Shown: in pieces, positions 24,034 to 32,608 of the stretch
Numbering within the stretch: position 1 is the stretch's first letter
Layout: every line of letters begins with the position of its first letter
Source: an uncultured Campylobacteraceae bacterium
Lineage (GTDB): Bacteria > Campylobacterota > Campylobacteria > Campylobacterales > Arcobacteraceae
Assembly (NCBI GenBank): GCA_937138295.1
Contig: CAKZOX010000173.1
Span: 1 to 34,226, forward strand
Reading direction: 5' to 3'
DNA: 34,226 nucleotides
Made by a program: the position numbers and the translations under genes
The notes under the pieces: model-generated
What the model was told of the DNA's origin: nothing
What the model saw: the letters and a program-made list of their open reading frames with translations, nothing else
The model's database searches: none

Positions 24034-25562
24034 TACTGCCCTCCTTGAGGTGGTATCCCTTGCTGAGCCATAGCCTGAGCTGCTTGAGCCTGTTCAGCTT
24101 CATAAACATTAGACTCTTCCTCTGTTCTAATAAGCTTAGCAGGTACTCCCATATTCTCAGCCACATAACCAGGTATATCTTCAAACTTGATCTTAGATCC
24201 TAATGTCTCAAGAGGTAGTCCTGTTTGTTGCATAATAGCAGCATAATCAGTAATAACACCTATATCCTGTCTATCTTGCTGCTTAGCTAATGGAGATGTA
24301 AACTTAATAGTAATCTCTTTACCATCCACTACAATAGGAGATATTTTACCTGCCTTTTGTAGTACATCTACCATCCTCTTAATCAGTCTCTCAAGTAACT
24401 CAGTTTGAAATCTGCTAAATGCAGCACTAGTCATTTCAAAGCTCTCATCTCTTCTCTCTTGTACTTCCCCTAGAGTCCTTACAGGAGTTCTACTTACTTC
24501 CCCTAATGGAGATCCAAATAGAGTCTTATTGATAAGATCTTGTTTTTGTTCTATCTTGATCTGAGCTACATTAAAATCTCCTGATCTATCTAAAGCTCTA
24601 AGACTTGGAGCAGCATTAGCATTACTAGCTACAGGTATAACAGTTCCAGGCTCTAACTTCACATTATAAGGATTTAATACACCATCATCTGCAGCAGTAT
24701 ATACACCACTTATAGCTAATCCTGCATTTTTTAAATCCATCTCTGAGATCTTGTTAAGTACTTTAATATCATATAGTAATTGGATAATTCTACCCATACC
24801 ATATACACCTTTAGAAGTTACTCTCTCTCTAAATGCAATATAAGGGCTACTATCATCTACTACATCATAGATAATCTCTTTGTCCTCTTCAAAATAGATA
24901 GTATGATCATACTTTTTATCTTTGTTTTTTACTATACACTCTATTAGATCTACCTCAGCATCAGGATCTTCTCTAAGCATCTTCTCTAACCCTGGACTAA
25001 GTTTAGCACCAATGATAGTCTCTTCTATATCTCTGATCTTGATCTTAAATGTGTTAAAAAAGTTCTCTATCAAACCATTAGGAGAAGGCTCAAAAACTGC
25101 ATCTTCTACTGATAGAGTATCAAAAGTTAAAGAACTCTCTACACCATCTCCCTCTTCACATGTGATAATACCTGTAGATATACCTGTATCTTGAAATGCC
25201 TCATTGATCTTAGTATTAAAGTTACTGTGATTAATATGATCATATAAGATATTAGTAATCTCATCTAAAGGCTTTTGAAACTGCTCATGTGCCTCATCAG
25301 GTATCTCTGATCCAGGAACTAATAAAAACCATTTTCTCCATGGTGGTACTAAATTCTGCTGCACTTTATCAGCATAAGTACCTAATCCTAAAATAGCAGT
25401 ACTATCATAGATCTTAGTAGTTCTTTTACCACCTGTAAGAGTATTAAAGTAACCCTTATCAGGTAGAGCATAAGTATAGGCATCTTCTAGTACTGATCTA
25501 TACTCATTAAAAGACTGCTTAGCCTTCTTATGCCTTCTTATTAATTTATCTACCTTACTCAT
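24033..25562 (-). CDS. Portal protein (T7-like head-tail connector)
   Basis: 509 residues, close to T7 gp8 (about 536). The N-terminus has RHKKAKQSFNEYRSVLEDAY and DKVQQNLVPPWRKWFLL, characteristic of T7-type connectors; GISTGIIT and a long C-terminal helix/clip region follow, with a Gln/Ala-rich tail (AQAAQAMAQQGIPPQGGQ). It forms the dodecameric DNA channel that docks terminase and adaptor. The start overlaps the preceding stop by one base. Confidence 0.93.
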   Translation of the reverse strand: MSKVDKLIRRHKKAKQSFNEYRSVLEDAYTYALPDKGYFNTLTGGKRTTKIYDSTAILGLGTYADKVQQNLVPPWRKWFLLVPGSEIPDEAHEQFQKPLDEITNILYDHINHSNFNTKINEAFQDTGISTGIITCEEGDGVESSLTFDTLSVEDAVFEPSPNGLIENFFNTFKIKIRDIEETIIGAKLSPGLEKMLREDPDAEVDLIECIVKNKDKKYDHTIYFEEDKEIIYDVVDDSSPYIAFRERVTSKGVYGMGRIIQLLYDIKVLNKISEMDLKNAGLAISGVYTAADDGVLNPYNVKLEPGTVIPVASNANAAPSLRALDRSGDFNVAQIKIEQKQDLINKTLFGSPLGEVSRTPVRTLGEVQERRDESFEMTSAAFSRFQTELLERLIKRMVDVLQKAGKISPIVVDGKEITIKFTSPLAKQQDRQDIGVITDYAAIMQQTGLPLETLGSKIKFEDIPGYVAENMGVPAKLIRTEEESNVYEAEQAQAAQAMAQQGIPPQGGQ

Positions 25563-26092
25563 TACTCAGCCTTTGCTAAAAGTTTTCCTACAAGTTTATC
25601 TTCATTCATTTGAGATGCACCTCTGATTTTAACAGCTTTAGCTAATACTCTTAGCTCATCCATGTTATAACCATCTTTTACCTCATCTGCAGTCTTACCT
25701 TTCAGATCATCTAGGGATAGAGTTACTGTATTGCTTGGATCACTCTCCTCTGATACACTAGTCTCTTCTGTGTTAGCCTCAGTCTCTTCAGTAATTTCAT
25801 CTTGCACCTCATTGTATTGCTCAGCAAAAGTTTTAGCAGGTACTCTATAACTCTGTGTACCATCAACATACTTAACTTCTATGTCTCCATTTTTGAATAC
25901 ACCTAAAGCTTCTACAGTATTCTCTCCATCTGTAAATAGTTTGATCTCTGTATACTGCTCAGCACTCTCTTGAGACTCATCCTCACACTTACAATTTAGA
26001 CCTTCAATGATCTTACCTGGCTCAATAACTGTAGCTGCACCACAATCCTTACATGTTACTCTTGTATAATTTATACTTACAAACTTTGACAT
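25562..26092 (-). CDS. Zinc-ribbon and HeH/SAP-like protein, 176 aa
   Basis: The N-terminus has CKDCGAA and later CKC, a possible zinc knuckle (C-x2-C ... C-x-C). A small beta segment follows (ALGVFKNGDIEVKYVDGTQS), then an acidic linker (EITEETEANTEETSVSEES) and a C-terminal helix-extended-helix pattern, MDELRVLAKAVKIRGASQMN then EDKLVGKLL, as in HeH/SAP-type DNA-binding domains. Located between a small coiled protein and portal, it may be a minor head or packaging factor. Exact role unknown. Confidence 0.7.
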   Translation of the reverse strand: MSKFVSINYTRVTCKDCGAATVIEPGKIIEGLNCKCEDESQESAEQYTEIKLFTDGENTVEALGVFKNGDIEVKYVDGTQSYRVPAKTFAEQYNEVQDEITEETEANTEETSVSEESDPSNTVTLSLDDLKGKTADEVKDGYNMDELRVLAKAVKIRGASQMNEDKLVGKLLAKAE

Positions 26093-26093
26093 A

Positions 26094-26399
26094 TTATCCT
26101 CCTAATGTCGCTACTTTTTGATCTGCTTGATCTTCAGTTCCTAACTCACTACCAAATAGTAAGCCACCTCTACCCTGTCTACCTCTAACTAATCTAGCTT
26201 GTTGCTCTTTTAGTTTCTCAGCTGCTGCTGCCTCTTCCTCAGCTGCAAGGGCTGCTTGTTCCTCTTGTACTTTTCTAGCCTCAGCTTCAGCTTTTGCTTG
26301 AGCAGCTGCTTGATCCTTCCTAGACTCCCTAGACTCATAAGCTCCATAAGCTGAGGCTGCTGCTACTGTAGCTAATGCTATTGTACTAACTGCTGCCAT
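26094..26399 (-). CDS. Small Ala-rich coiled-coil protein, 101 aa
   Basis: Starts with a hydrophobic Ala-rich segment (STIALATVAAASAYGAY), then a long Ala/Glu/Gln/Lys helix predicted to be coiled coil, and a Gly/Arg end (RGRQGRGGLLFGSELG). Similar small proteins occur near terminase and portal in podoviruses and are presumed virion components. AGGAGG lies before the ATG. No named family assigned. Confidence 0.7.
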   Translation of the reverse strand: MAAVSTIALATVAAASAYGAYESRESRKDQAAAQAKAEAEARKVQEEQAALAAEEEAAAAEKLKEQQARLVRGRQGRGGLLFGSELGTEDQADQKVATLGG

Positions 26400-26400
26400 A

Positions 26401-26808
26401 CTATAATACCCTCCTGTAGTGATTTTCTAGCCTATTATATCCTAATTTTTCATAAATTTTACCTGTAGCTTCAGGATTTAATTTCTCAAGGCATACCATA
26501 CTTACATAATAACATCCATTATCTTTAGCATGTTGCTCATACATTTTCATAAGCCTTAAAGCTACTGAAGTGCCTCTATATTCAGGCTCTACATACCATG
26601 CTAACTCACTACATTGTAACCTACCTGGATGTAAAAAACTAGGTGCTACCATACCAACTATGAAGCCTTTACCTTTTATCACTTTAGTAAAGATTAAAGG
26701 GTTTTTAGATAGCTCCTCATAGTATTCTCTTATGTTATCAGGTATATCAAACCCTGCCTCATCATAAAATCTCTTAGCTGCATCTGTTATATAATCTAAT
26801 TCACTCAT
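26401..26808 (-). CDS. GNAT-family N-acetyltransferase
   Basis: GNAT fold signature: the beta4 strand SELAWYVEPEYRG leading to the acetyl-CoA loop and helix (RGTSVALRLMKMYEQHAKDNG), then a VSMVCLEKLN strand and the closing YEKLGYNRLENHYRRV motif. I chose ATG 26808 (MSELDY, 135 aa): it overlaps the terminase stop as ATGA and has GGAG six bases upstream. An ATG at 26820 would add four residues but lacks good spacing. It likely acetylates a protein or small molecule; the target is unknown. GNAT genes are common between terminase and portal in phages. Confidence 0.85.
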   Translation of the reverse strand: MSELDYITDAAKRFYDEAGFDIPDNIREYYEELSKNPLIFTKVIKGKGFIVGMVAPSFLHPGRLQCSELAWYVEPEYRGTSVALRLMKMYEQHAKDNGCYYVSMVCLEKLNPEATGKIYEKLGYNRLENHYRRVL

Positions 26809-28202
26809 ATTGGACTCCATTCACTCTCTATTTTTATAGGCTCTGTATACTTATTATTGCTTAATAACTCTCTACTTCCACCCATACCATCAATTAAAAA
26901 CTCAAAGGCATTACATATATGTGAGTATGGACCTTTATCAGGCTTCTCTGCATACTTCTCTCCTGATACATTGATCCTACGATATGAATACCCTCCATTT
27001 AACCCTCTGATCAACTTCTTACACTTGTTAGATATGATTATATCAGGCTGCCCTACTGTCATTTTACCAAATTTCTTTTTAACACCTTCTACCATAGTAT
27101 CAGGAGATCCTGTAGATGAGGTCCTAGGATGTAACTGAGCTTTATTGTACACTTTGAACATAGTAGCATCATTAACCTGTCCTCTTTGATTAGCAGCCCA
27201 TGGATCTATCCAGGTCTCTAGCTTATACTTAGGGTAGTTTTGTTGTAGATGAGACTGTATAATACTTGAGAAGTCTGTTAAGTTTACATCATCTGATACT
27301 AACTCATCAAAGATAACTACTCTACCTAGTGCATCTACTTGACCTATTAAGTATCCACTCCATCTACCATTATCTCCACCACATATCAAACCTCTATCAG
27401 GATTAGGTGGACCTAGTAAGGTATGATCTATCACATGAAGTCTCTCATTAAACTCAGGATATACAGGCTTACCATCTTTTAGTGCTACCATCTTAACCTT
27501 CAGCATAATATCTATAAAGTTCTCAGTAGCACCTGCTACCTGTCTTTGATAGTAGTCATGAGGTAAGTTTTCTAAGTTCTCAGCTTTAGGGTTAATAGTA
27601 TTATCATCTAGTAATGCAGGAGGCTGTCTATAGACTGAGTAATCTGCAGGTCTTTGATCAGTCATAAAGAGATTATAGATCCAATGATCATCACTAAAGC
27701 TATTAGTATCTGCTACTACATTTGACTTAGTACAGCCTGGACCATCTTTAGGATATGGGTATCTACCTAACCTTGATATAACATTCTGTAAAGTATCATG
27801 ACTGAGCTCTCTCATCTCATTTAGGTATGCACCTGTAATCTCAAGAGATAGTAACTTTCTCATATCTCCTGGCTTATCTAATGATCTAAAAAGAAACTCA
27901 GCATGTACACCATCATGATCATATACTGCAGTTAAGTTACCCCAATTAAACTTTAACATATCCTCAAAAAATCCCTCAAAAGATTTTATAGTAGTATCTT
28001 TAAGCTCTTGATATGTATTTCTAATTACAGCCCATCTAGTATATCTTATACCATCATCATTAGGCTCTTGCTCATACATCAGTCTCTCTAACTTAGCTAT
28101 AGATCCTAGAGTCTTACCTGATCCTACAGGACCTATAATAAGAGTTACTAGGTTATCATCTAAATAGTAATCAGAGACTGTAGGTGCTAGGTTTATCTCC
28201 AT
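26805..28202 (-). CDS. terL: Terminase large subunit
   Basis: ATP-driven DNA packaging motor with nuclease. Walker A GPVGSGKT (24-31); a Walker B-like hydrophobic strand ends in AYLNEMREL with the catalytic Glu; the nuclease domain shows ICGGDNGRW and LETWIDPWAANQRG acids and a C-terminal HICNAFEFLIDG motif with His/Asp. 465 residues fits the family. It overlaps the 28-aa ORF upstream (TAATG) and the GNAT gene downstream. It is separated from terS by a structural gene. Confidence 0.95.
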   Translation of the reverse strand: MEINLAPTVSDYYLDDNLVTLIIGPVGSGKTLGSIAKLERLMYEQEPNDDGIRYTRWAVIRNTYQELKDTTIKSFEGFFEDMLKFNWGNLTAVYDHDGVHAEFLFRSLDKPGDMRKLLSLEITGAYLNEMRELSHDTLQNVISRLGRYPYPKDGPGCTKSNVVADTNSFSDDHWIYNLFMTDQRPADYSVYRQPPALLDDNTINPKAENLENLPHDYYQRQVAGATENFIDIMLKVKMVALKDGKPVYPEFNERLHVIDHTLLGPPNPDRGLICGGDNGRWSGYLIGQVDALGRVVIFDELVSDDVNLTDFSSIIQSHLQQNYPKYKLETWIDPWAANQRGQVNDATMFKVYNKAQLHPRTSSTGSPDTMVEGVKKKFGKMTVGQPDIIISNKCKKLIRGLNGGYSYRRINVSGEKYAEKPDKGPYSHICNAFEFLIDGMGGSRELLSNNKYTEPIKIESEWSPI

Positions 28203-28288
28203 TATTTTATACCTTTCAGGAAAGTACTAGCCTTAGGTAGATCTCTTCTAAAAGGACTTAGTAAGTAGTTTAATATTTGTTGCAACAT
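28202..28288 (-). CDS. 28-aa ORF between structural gene and terL
   Basis: MLQQILNYLLSPFRRDLPK followed by ASTFLKGIK: a hydrophobic/amphipathic start and basic end. It begins one base after the preceding stop, and its TAA overlaps the terL ATG as TAATG, so it fills the gap exactly. The upstream purine stretch (GGGAGATGAG) could be its ribosome binding site. No family recognised; coupling to terL is the strongest support. Confidence 0.5.
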   Translation of the reverse strand: MLQQILNYLLSPFRRDLPKASTFLKGIK

Positions 28289-28289
28289 A

Positions 28290-29480
28290 TTAGATCTCAT
28301 CTCCCATCTGTATAAATGCCTGAGTATCTACTGATGTACCATTGATAGTAAGTATCAAGTAATCCCCATGTACTAGGTAAAAATCTATCTTTTCTCTAGC
28401 AGGATTATCCTCTAGGTTATTGATATTAGCTTGTACAGGTATCACACTCACTAACTGAGCCTTATTTGTATCTAAGCTACTATCTGCTGCTAATAAAGGT
28501 GCATACTGTTGTAAGTTACCACCATTGATATTAGTCCATGTACCTGCATTGATAGTAAGTGCTGTAGGATCTCTAGTTATCCATACATCTAGTGTAGCCT
28601 TTTTACTTACTGTAGCTTTAATTCTAGCTAGTTCTGCATCTATTGTATTGATCACACCATCTATACTCTCAGGTACTCTAACTGCTAGTACAGGACAATT
28701 AGTAGCTGTAAACTCATTACCTATAGCTGATGCAAACTCCTGCCTCTGATACTCTCCACCTTCAGTACTCAGGTCCACACATCCTGATATTAGCTCAGTC
28801 TCTTGAGGAGTATCAAACACCCACTCAAAGAATATACCACATTGAGGAGTAAAGAAACCAAACCTTATCACACCTTCATTAGTACACTCAAAGCTTAAAG
28901 GGTTACTCATGTTACTTAGTACCAGGTTATCTAACTTACCTAGGAAGTCTTTAAAGTACAGCTCAAACTGATTTATATAAAACTTTGTATTACCTACATC
29001 TCTAAGCTGAGACTGTATATCGTATGTACACCCTTTACCTGGATGATGTACATTAGTAAATAGATCCTTATGGATGATCTGATCCCTGCTCTCAATAACT
29101 GTAGAGTCTCTAAATGTTCTAACTACAGCATACATCTTACCATTTTCATGAGTAGCATCTTTGATGATAACACTATTAGAGTATAAATGACCTCTGTTAC
29201 CTTGATACTTAGGATTTCTCCTACTCATCAGGAAGGTACTACCTCCATTAGAGGATATTACTAGCTCTCCATTGACTATAGAGGCATTATTCTTAACTAG
29301 CTGCTCTACACCATCATTATACTCTATCCATCTACCTAGAGCTGCTGAAAAGCTAAATGTAGCACTAAACAAACTCTTATCATGTACTACCTTTTGTCTA
29401 CCCCACGCATCAGAGTAGATACCATCATCTCCAATACCTAGTAATCTTCTTTGCTGTCCTCTTGTATCCTGACTAAACAT
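28290..29480 (-). CDS. Virion structural protein with 'SDAWGR' start, 396 aa
   Basis: The N-terminal block has GIYSDAWGRQKVVHDKSLF, then GRWIEYNDGVEQ, a SRRNPKYQGNRGHLYS segment and repeated beta strands. This start motif is common in a class of phage structural proteins presumed to be tail-associated or head-surface proteins. The rest (DVWITRDPTALTINAGTWTN) looks like a beta-sandwich ending. It lies between terS and terL. AAGGAT precedes the start. Location in the virion is not known. Confidence 0.72.
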   Translation of the reverse strand: MFSQDTRGQQRRLLGIGDDGIYSDAWGRQKVVHDKSLFSATFSFSAALGRWIEYNDGVEQLVKNNASIVNGELVISSNGGSTFLMSRRNPKYQGNRGHLYSNSVIIKDATHENGKMYAVVRTFRDSTVIESRDQIIHKDLFTNVHHPGKGCTYDIQSQLRDVGNTKFYINQFELYFKDFLGKLDNLVLSNMSNPLSFECTNEGVIRFGFFTPQCGIFFEWVFDTPQETELISGCVDLSTEGGEYQRQEFASAIGNEFTATNCPVLAVRVPESIDGVINTIDAELARIKATVSKKATLDVWITRDPTALTINAGTWTNINGGNLQQYAPLLAADSSLDTNKAQLVSVIPVQANINNLEDNPAREKIDFYLVHGDYLILTINGTSVDTQAFIQMGDEI

Positions 29481-29485
29481 ATTAT

Positions 29486-29947
29486 TTATCCTTTTGTAGG
29501 GTTTACTTTAATCACTCTTTTGACTATCTGTCCTGAGTGCTCTACCTTAGTGTTATCTGTAAATATACCATGATACCTACCTAGTAGATCTAAAGCACTT
29601 TTAGCTGCTGCTAGATCAGCCTTAGTCATTTTCTGACTCATAGTGCTACTGATACCAGGTGCTACATTCTCTTTAACTACTACATCAGTCTGCTCTTGAC
29701 CTAATCCCATCTCTACGATCTTCTCTAGTTTGTTTAAGATCCATTCAGGAGTAACCCTAGACTTTACAGCAGCCTCATGCTTCAGCTCTTCAATATATGC
29801 TAGTATTTCAGCCTTTTTCAGCATCCTATGAGCATGTCTTGAGCCTGTTCTTTTACTATAACCTGCTCTAGTAGCTGCTTGAGTTGCATTAAAGTCTTTT
29901 ATATACTCTCTACAAAATGCTTTCTGTTTTTCGTTTAAGTTATTCAT
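29486..29947 (-). CDS. terS: Terminase small subunit
   Basis: DNA-recognition subunit of the packaging motor. It starts with LNEKQKAFCREYIKDFNATQ and continues as AATRAGYS, the Terminase_2-type HTH (K-Q..F...Y..d.NATQAA.RAGYS), followed by SRHAHRMLKKAEILAYIEEL; a C-terminal oligomerisation and tail region includes DLLGRYHGIFTDN. 153 residues. No usable Shine-Dalgarno precedes the ATG, but a consensus promoter does (29954-29983), so the message may be leaderless. It is the first late gene and sits next to the GTAACC repeat region it may recognise. Confidence 0.93.
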   Translation of the reverse strand: MNNLNEKQKAFCREYIKDFNATQAATRAGYSKRTGSRHAHRMLKKAEILAYIEELKHEAAVKSRVTPEWILNKLEKIVEMGLGQEQTDVVVKENVAPGISSTMSQKMTKADLAAAKSALDLLGRYHGIFTDNTKVEHSGQIVKRVIKVNPTKG

Positions 29948-29953
29948 ACCTAA

Positions 29954-29983
29954 ATAATAGCTAAAAGATTATTAGTTTGTCAA
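29954..29983 (-). promoter_or_regulatory. Sigma70-type promoter at terS
   Basis: On the - strand a perfect TTGACA (29983-29978), 18-base spacer and TATTAT (29959-29954). The -10 ends only six bases before the terS ATG, so transcription should start at or next to the start codon. It is the best -35 box I saw in the window and probably the main late promoter. Confidence 0.7.
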
Positions 29984-30025
29984 ATAGCGATTAAGAGCCC
30001 TTATTCTATAAGAGCCTCTAAAAAA

Positions 30026-30221
30026 GTAACCAAGTAACCAGGTAACCTCAACTCTATACTCTTATACTACTCTATCTTTTTTCTCTTCCTTCTCTCTCTT
30101 CTCTTGACTATAATATTTTAATATATTGGTTACTTAGTTACTAAAAGATAAAGAAGTAAGTAAAATAGGGGGCTAGAAGAGGTAACCAAAAAGTAACCAA
30201 AAAGGAAGAGTAACCGGTTAC
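30026..30221. repeat. GTAACC/GGTTAC iteron cluster, candidate origin or pac site
   Basis: GTAACC occurs at 30026, 30034, 30042, 30182, 30193 and 30210; its complement GGTTAC at 30128 and 30216; the variant AGTTAC at 30136. The first three are spaced exactly 8 bp. The last two form a perfect 14-bp palindrome, AGTAACCGGTTACT (30209-30222). The cluster lies in the 321-bp gene-free segment 29948-30268 between the primase-helicase gene and terS. Iterons beside a primase gene suggest a replication origin; beside terS they suggest a packaging site or a late-promoter operator. Confidence 0.7.
30075..30127. other. Polypyrimidine tract and AT-only block inside iteron region
   Basis: 30075-30105 is an uninterrupted 31-base run of C and T on the + strand (purine on the - strand). 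After GAC, 30109-30127 is 19 bases of only A and T. Together with flanking iterons this is the layout of an unwinding element and strand-asymmetric primer region in iteron origins. No ORF or recognised RNA gene lies in this gap. Confidence 0.55.
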
Positions 30222-30237
30222 TTTTTGAAATGGGCTA

Positions 30238-30296
30238 TAAGGGGGCTTAAATAAGGAGGCTTAAATTTTTAACCTCTCTTAATTATAACCCCCTTA
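30238..30296. repeat. Tandem 14-bp repeat and inverted repeat at the 3' end of primase-helicase gene
   Basis: TAAGGGGGCTTAAA (30238-30251) is followed at once by TAAGGAGGCTTAAA (30252-30265), 13 of 14 identical. TAAGGGGG (30238-30245) is also the inverse of CCCCCTTA at 30289-30296, which lies inside the end of the primase-helicase gene. The stem could act as a terminator for that transcript or as part of the origin. Confidence 0.5.
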
Positions 30297-32608
30297 AATG
30301 TAGAGCCCTTAATTTTAACACTCTTTAAAGTTGCATCTATATTAAAAATCTGTAGAAGAGCCCTTTGATTAACAGATCTCATACTATTATTTTTACCACT
30401 AGGTAACATCTCCCATAATTTATGAAGTGTATTACCTGCTATTTTTATCTCATTTTCTTTAAATTCTATCTCATCTACTAACTCTTTTATCTCTTTAATA
30501 TCTATATCTGATGCAATAATGTTAGATAATTCTTTTGCTACTAGTCTAGCTCTTGTACCTCTTTTGATTATATTCATAGCTACATAACCATCACTCTGAG
30601 TACTATCTTCTACTACACCCCTGATCTTACTAAGTGGTACTTTATAATATAGTGCAGTTTGTAGATCTTCACATCCACTAGCCTCACATTCTTTATATAT
30701 TTTGTATAGATAGTTAATAGCATTAGTTCTATTCTCATCCATATTAGCAGCACCTGCTCTAAGTTCACTAGCTAACCATGCAGCACTATCTAACTTTTTA
30801 TATGGAGCAGGGTAGATCCTTCTATCTCCACTACCATCAAAAGGTATCTGACTATAATGGTTAGATGTTCCTGCACTATTAAATCCAAAAGATCTCTTTT
30901 TACCTTGACCTTTAATATTTAAGTACTTAGTATCTCCACTAGTAGCATCAGATTTTATATCACTTTTAAGCTTACCTAACTCAGCTTTATTTAAGTGCTC
31001 TACATCTTCATATACTACTACTCTCTTCCCTAACTTCTCATCATCCCATCCTGCAATAATAGAACTAGATCCCATAGCTGCTACCTTAGCATGACCTAAA
31101 TACCATTGAGGTAGATCTAATACCCAAAAACTCTTACCACTACCCCTATCAGGATTAACTAAGAACAGTACAGCCATGATCTGCTTATAGTGAAACATGT
31201 AGTAACTAAGATACACTAAGCTAACAGGATACCCACATATCTGAGCATCATCTTCAAAAGCTTTAATAGCCTCAGCTATAACTTTATTAGGCTCACTCTC
31301 AGTAGGCTCAAACCTAGTCTCAGGAGATACTGTAAAAGTCCTACTATGAATATTAAGCCCTTCACTACTAAATGGATCATGATTAATCTGAATAGACTCA
31401 GCACCATGACAATACTCAGAGATAGTTAAACCTCTACTATATCTACCATTCTCATCTTTAAGCCCTTGACCTCTATTGTATAACTCATCAGCTACAGCTT
31501 CACTAGAAAACTTGTAAGTCATATCTCTATCATGAGTATAAATGATATTACCATCCATAAACATAACATACTTAACTACTCCACTAGCATCATCTACTCT
31601 ATATACTTGAGTATTACCTTCACTCATAGTAAAGTAAGGTCTATCCTCACAGGCATTACCTGTACAGCATATATAAGGTACATCATCCTCATCATATTGC
31701 ATATAAGCATAACCAGGTTTATCTTCAGTATGTCCTGGGTTACAAATAGGGCAGCCTAGTCCACTAATTCTAGGGTTATCTCCATCCATCTCATCTAGTT
31801 TCTCTACTAATCTCTCAAAAGTAACAAACCTATCTACAGATCCTGTCATGATATGAGTGTCATAACTCAACACATAACCCTTTTTAGTAGTTCTAATGAT
31901 CTGAGTATGTACATCTTTAACTCTCTTACCTCTAACAGTTGCTGCATTAAACTCATCATTAGCTAGAATACTCTCAGGAGTTGCAGGAGTATATGCACCT
32001 TTAAATCTACTTTTGTAAGTATCTTTAGCTACATCATCAAGATCTATATATGGATCATTTATCTTTTTATTATCTCTACTCTTGGCATCCTTGATAGGAA
32101 TAGTAGGTGCAAAGTAACCACATCCATTAAATGATGCTCTAGTATCTACACCACTCTCAGGCTCATCCCACTTATACTCAATATGGTTGAAAAATGCTTT
32201 AGCTTGTTTTTTCATAGCCTCAGCATTAATAGAGTATGCACCATCTAGTAGATACATAATGTGATACCTAGCATTTCTCTTATCACTCTTATTAGACTGA
32301 GAAGGAATAGCTACATAGAACAGATCTTTATCTTCTATACACTTGAGTAACTGCTGCAGCTTATCAGGCTTACCTTCAAAGTCTATCATACCTAAGTTAC
32401 CTCTGCTTACTATAGTGGCATTAGTTCTATGATTTTTACTCATCCATGTTTTACCATCAGATACATTAGTGATCTCTTTGTCTCCATACTCAGTAACAGG
32501 AGATACACAGTAACTAGCTAGATCTCTCATCAGCTCAGATACCTTTCCTACACTCTTAAACTTATAACCATTGTAATGATTTTTACTTATACTATATTCA
32601 AATATCAT
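30269..32608 (-). CDS. Primase-helicase: AEP-type primase plus SF3-like helicase (NrS-1-like)
   Basis: 779 residues. The N-terminal region resembles archaeo-eukaryotic primase: GMIDFEG (Asp76, Glu78) and ARYHIMY (His116), followed by VDTRASFNGCGYF. A zinc-finger-like CPIC ... CTGNACED cluster lies near 287-325. The C-terminal ATPase has NPDRGSGKS (Walker A near 487), VVVYEDV (Walker B), FGFNSAGTSN (sensor Asn) and GSGDRRIYP (Arg finger), as in DUF5906/D5-type helicases and the primase-polymerase of vent phage NrS-1. It would load at the origin, unwind and prime for the family A polymerase. AGGAGG is well placed before the ATG. It overlaps the TGT-like gene by 4 bases. Confidence 0.88.
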   Translation of the reverse strand: MIFEYSISKNHYNGYKFKSVGKVSELMRDLASYCVSPVTEYGDKEITNVSDGKTWMSKNHRTNATIVSRGNLGMIDFEGKPDKLQQLLKCIEDKDLFYVAIPSQSNKSDKRNARYHIMYLLDGAYSINAEAMKKQAKAFFNHIEYKWDEPESGVDTRASFNGCGYFAPTIPIKDAKSRDNKKINDPYIDLDDVAKDTYKSRFKGAYTPATPESILANDEFNAATVRGKRVKDVHTQIIRTTKKGYVLSYDTHIMTGSVDRFVTFERLVEKLDEMDGDNPRISGLGCPICNPGHTEDKPGYAYMQYDEDDVPYICCTGNACEDRPYFTMSEGNTQVYRVDDASGVVKYVMFMDGNIIYTHDRDMTYKFSSEAVADELYNRGQGLKDENGRYSRGLTISEYCHGAESIQINHDPFSSEGLNIHSRTFTVSPETRFEPTESEPNKVIAEAIKAFEDDAQICGYPVSLVYLSYYMFHYKQIMAVLFLVNPDRGSGKSFWVLDLPQWYLGHAKVAAMGSSSIIAGWDDEKLGKRVVVYEDVEHLNKAELGKLKSDIKSDATSGDTKYLNIKGQGKKRSFGFNSAGTSNHYSQIPFDGSGDRRIYPAPYKKLDSAAWLASELRAGAANMDENRTNAINYLYKIYKECEASGCEDLQTALYYKVPLSKIRGVVEDSTQSDGYVAMNIIKRGTRARLVAKELSNIIASDIDIKEIKELVDEIEFKENEIKIAGNTLHKLWEMLPSGKNNSMRSVNQRALLQIFNIDATLKSVKIKGSTFKGVIIKRG

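Noticed and set aside
24922..25194. + strand 90-aa frame opposite portal
   Set aside because: Antisense shadow of the portal gene with no start signal.
30106..30127. Rightward promoter from TTGACT and TATAAT near 30105-30116
   Set aside because: The two hexamers are nearly adjacent, not 16-18 bases apart, and there is no + strand gene downstream; the A/T block is better read as an unwinding element.
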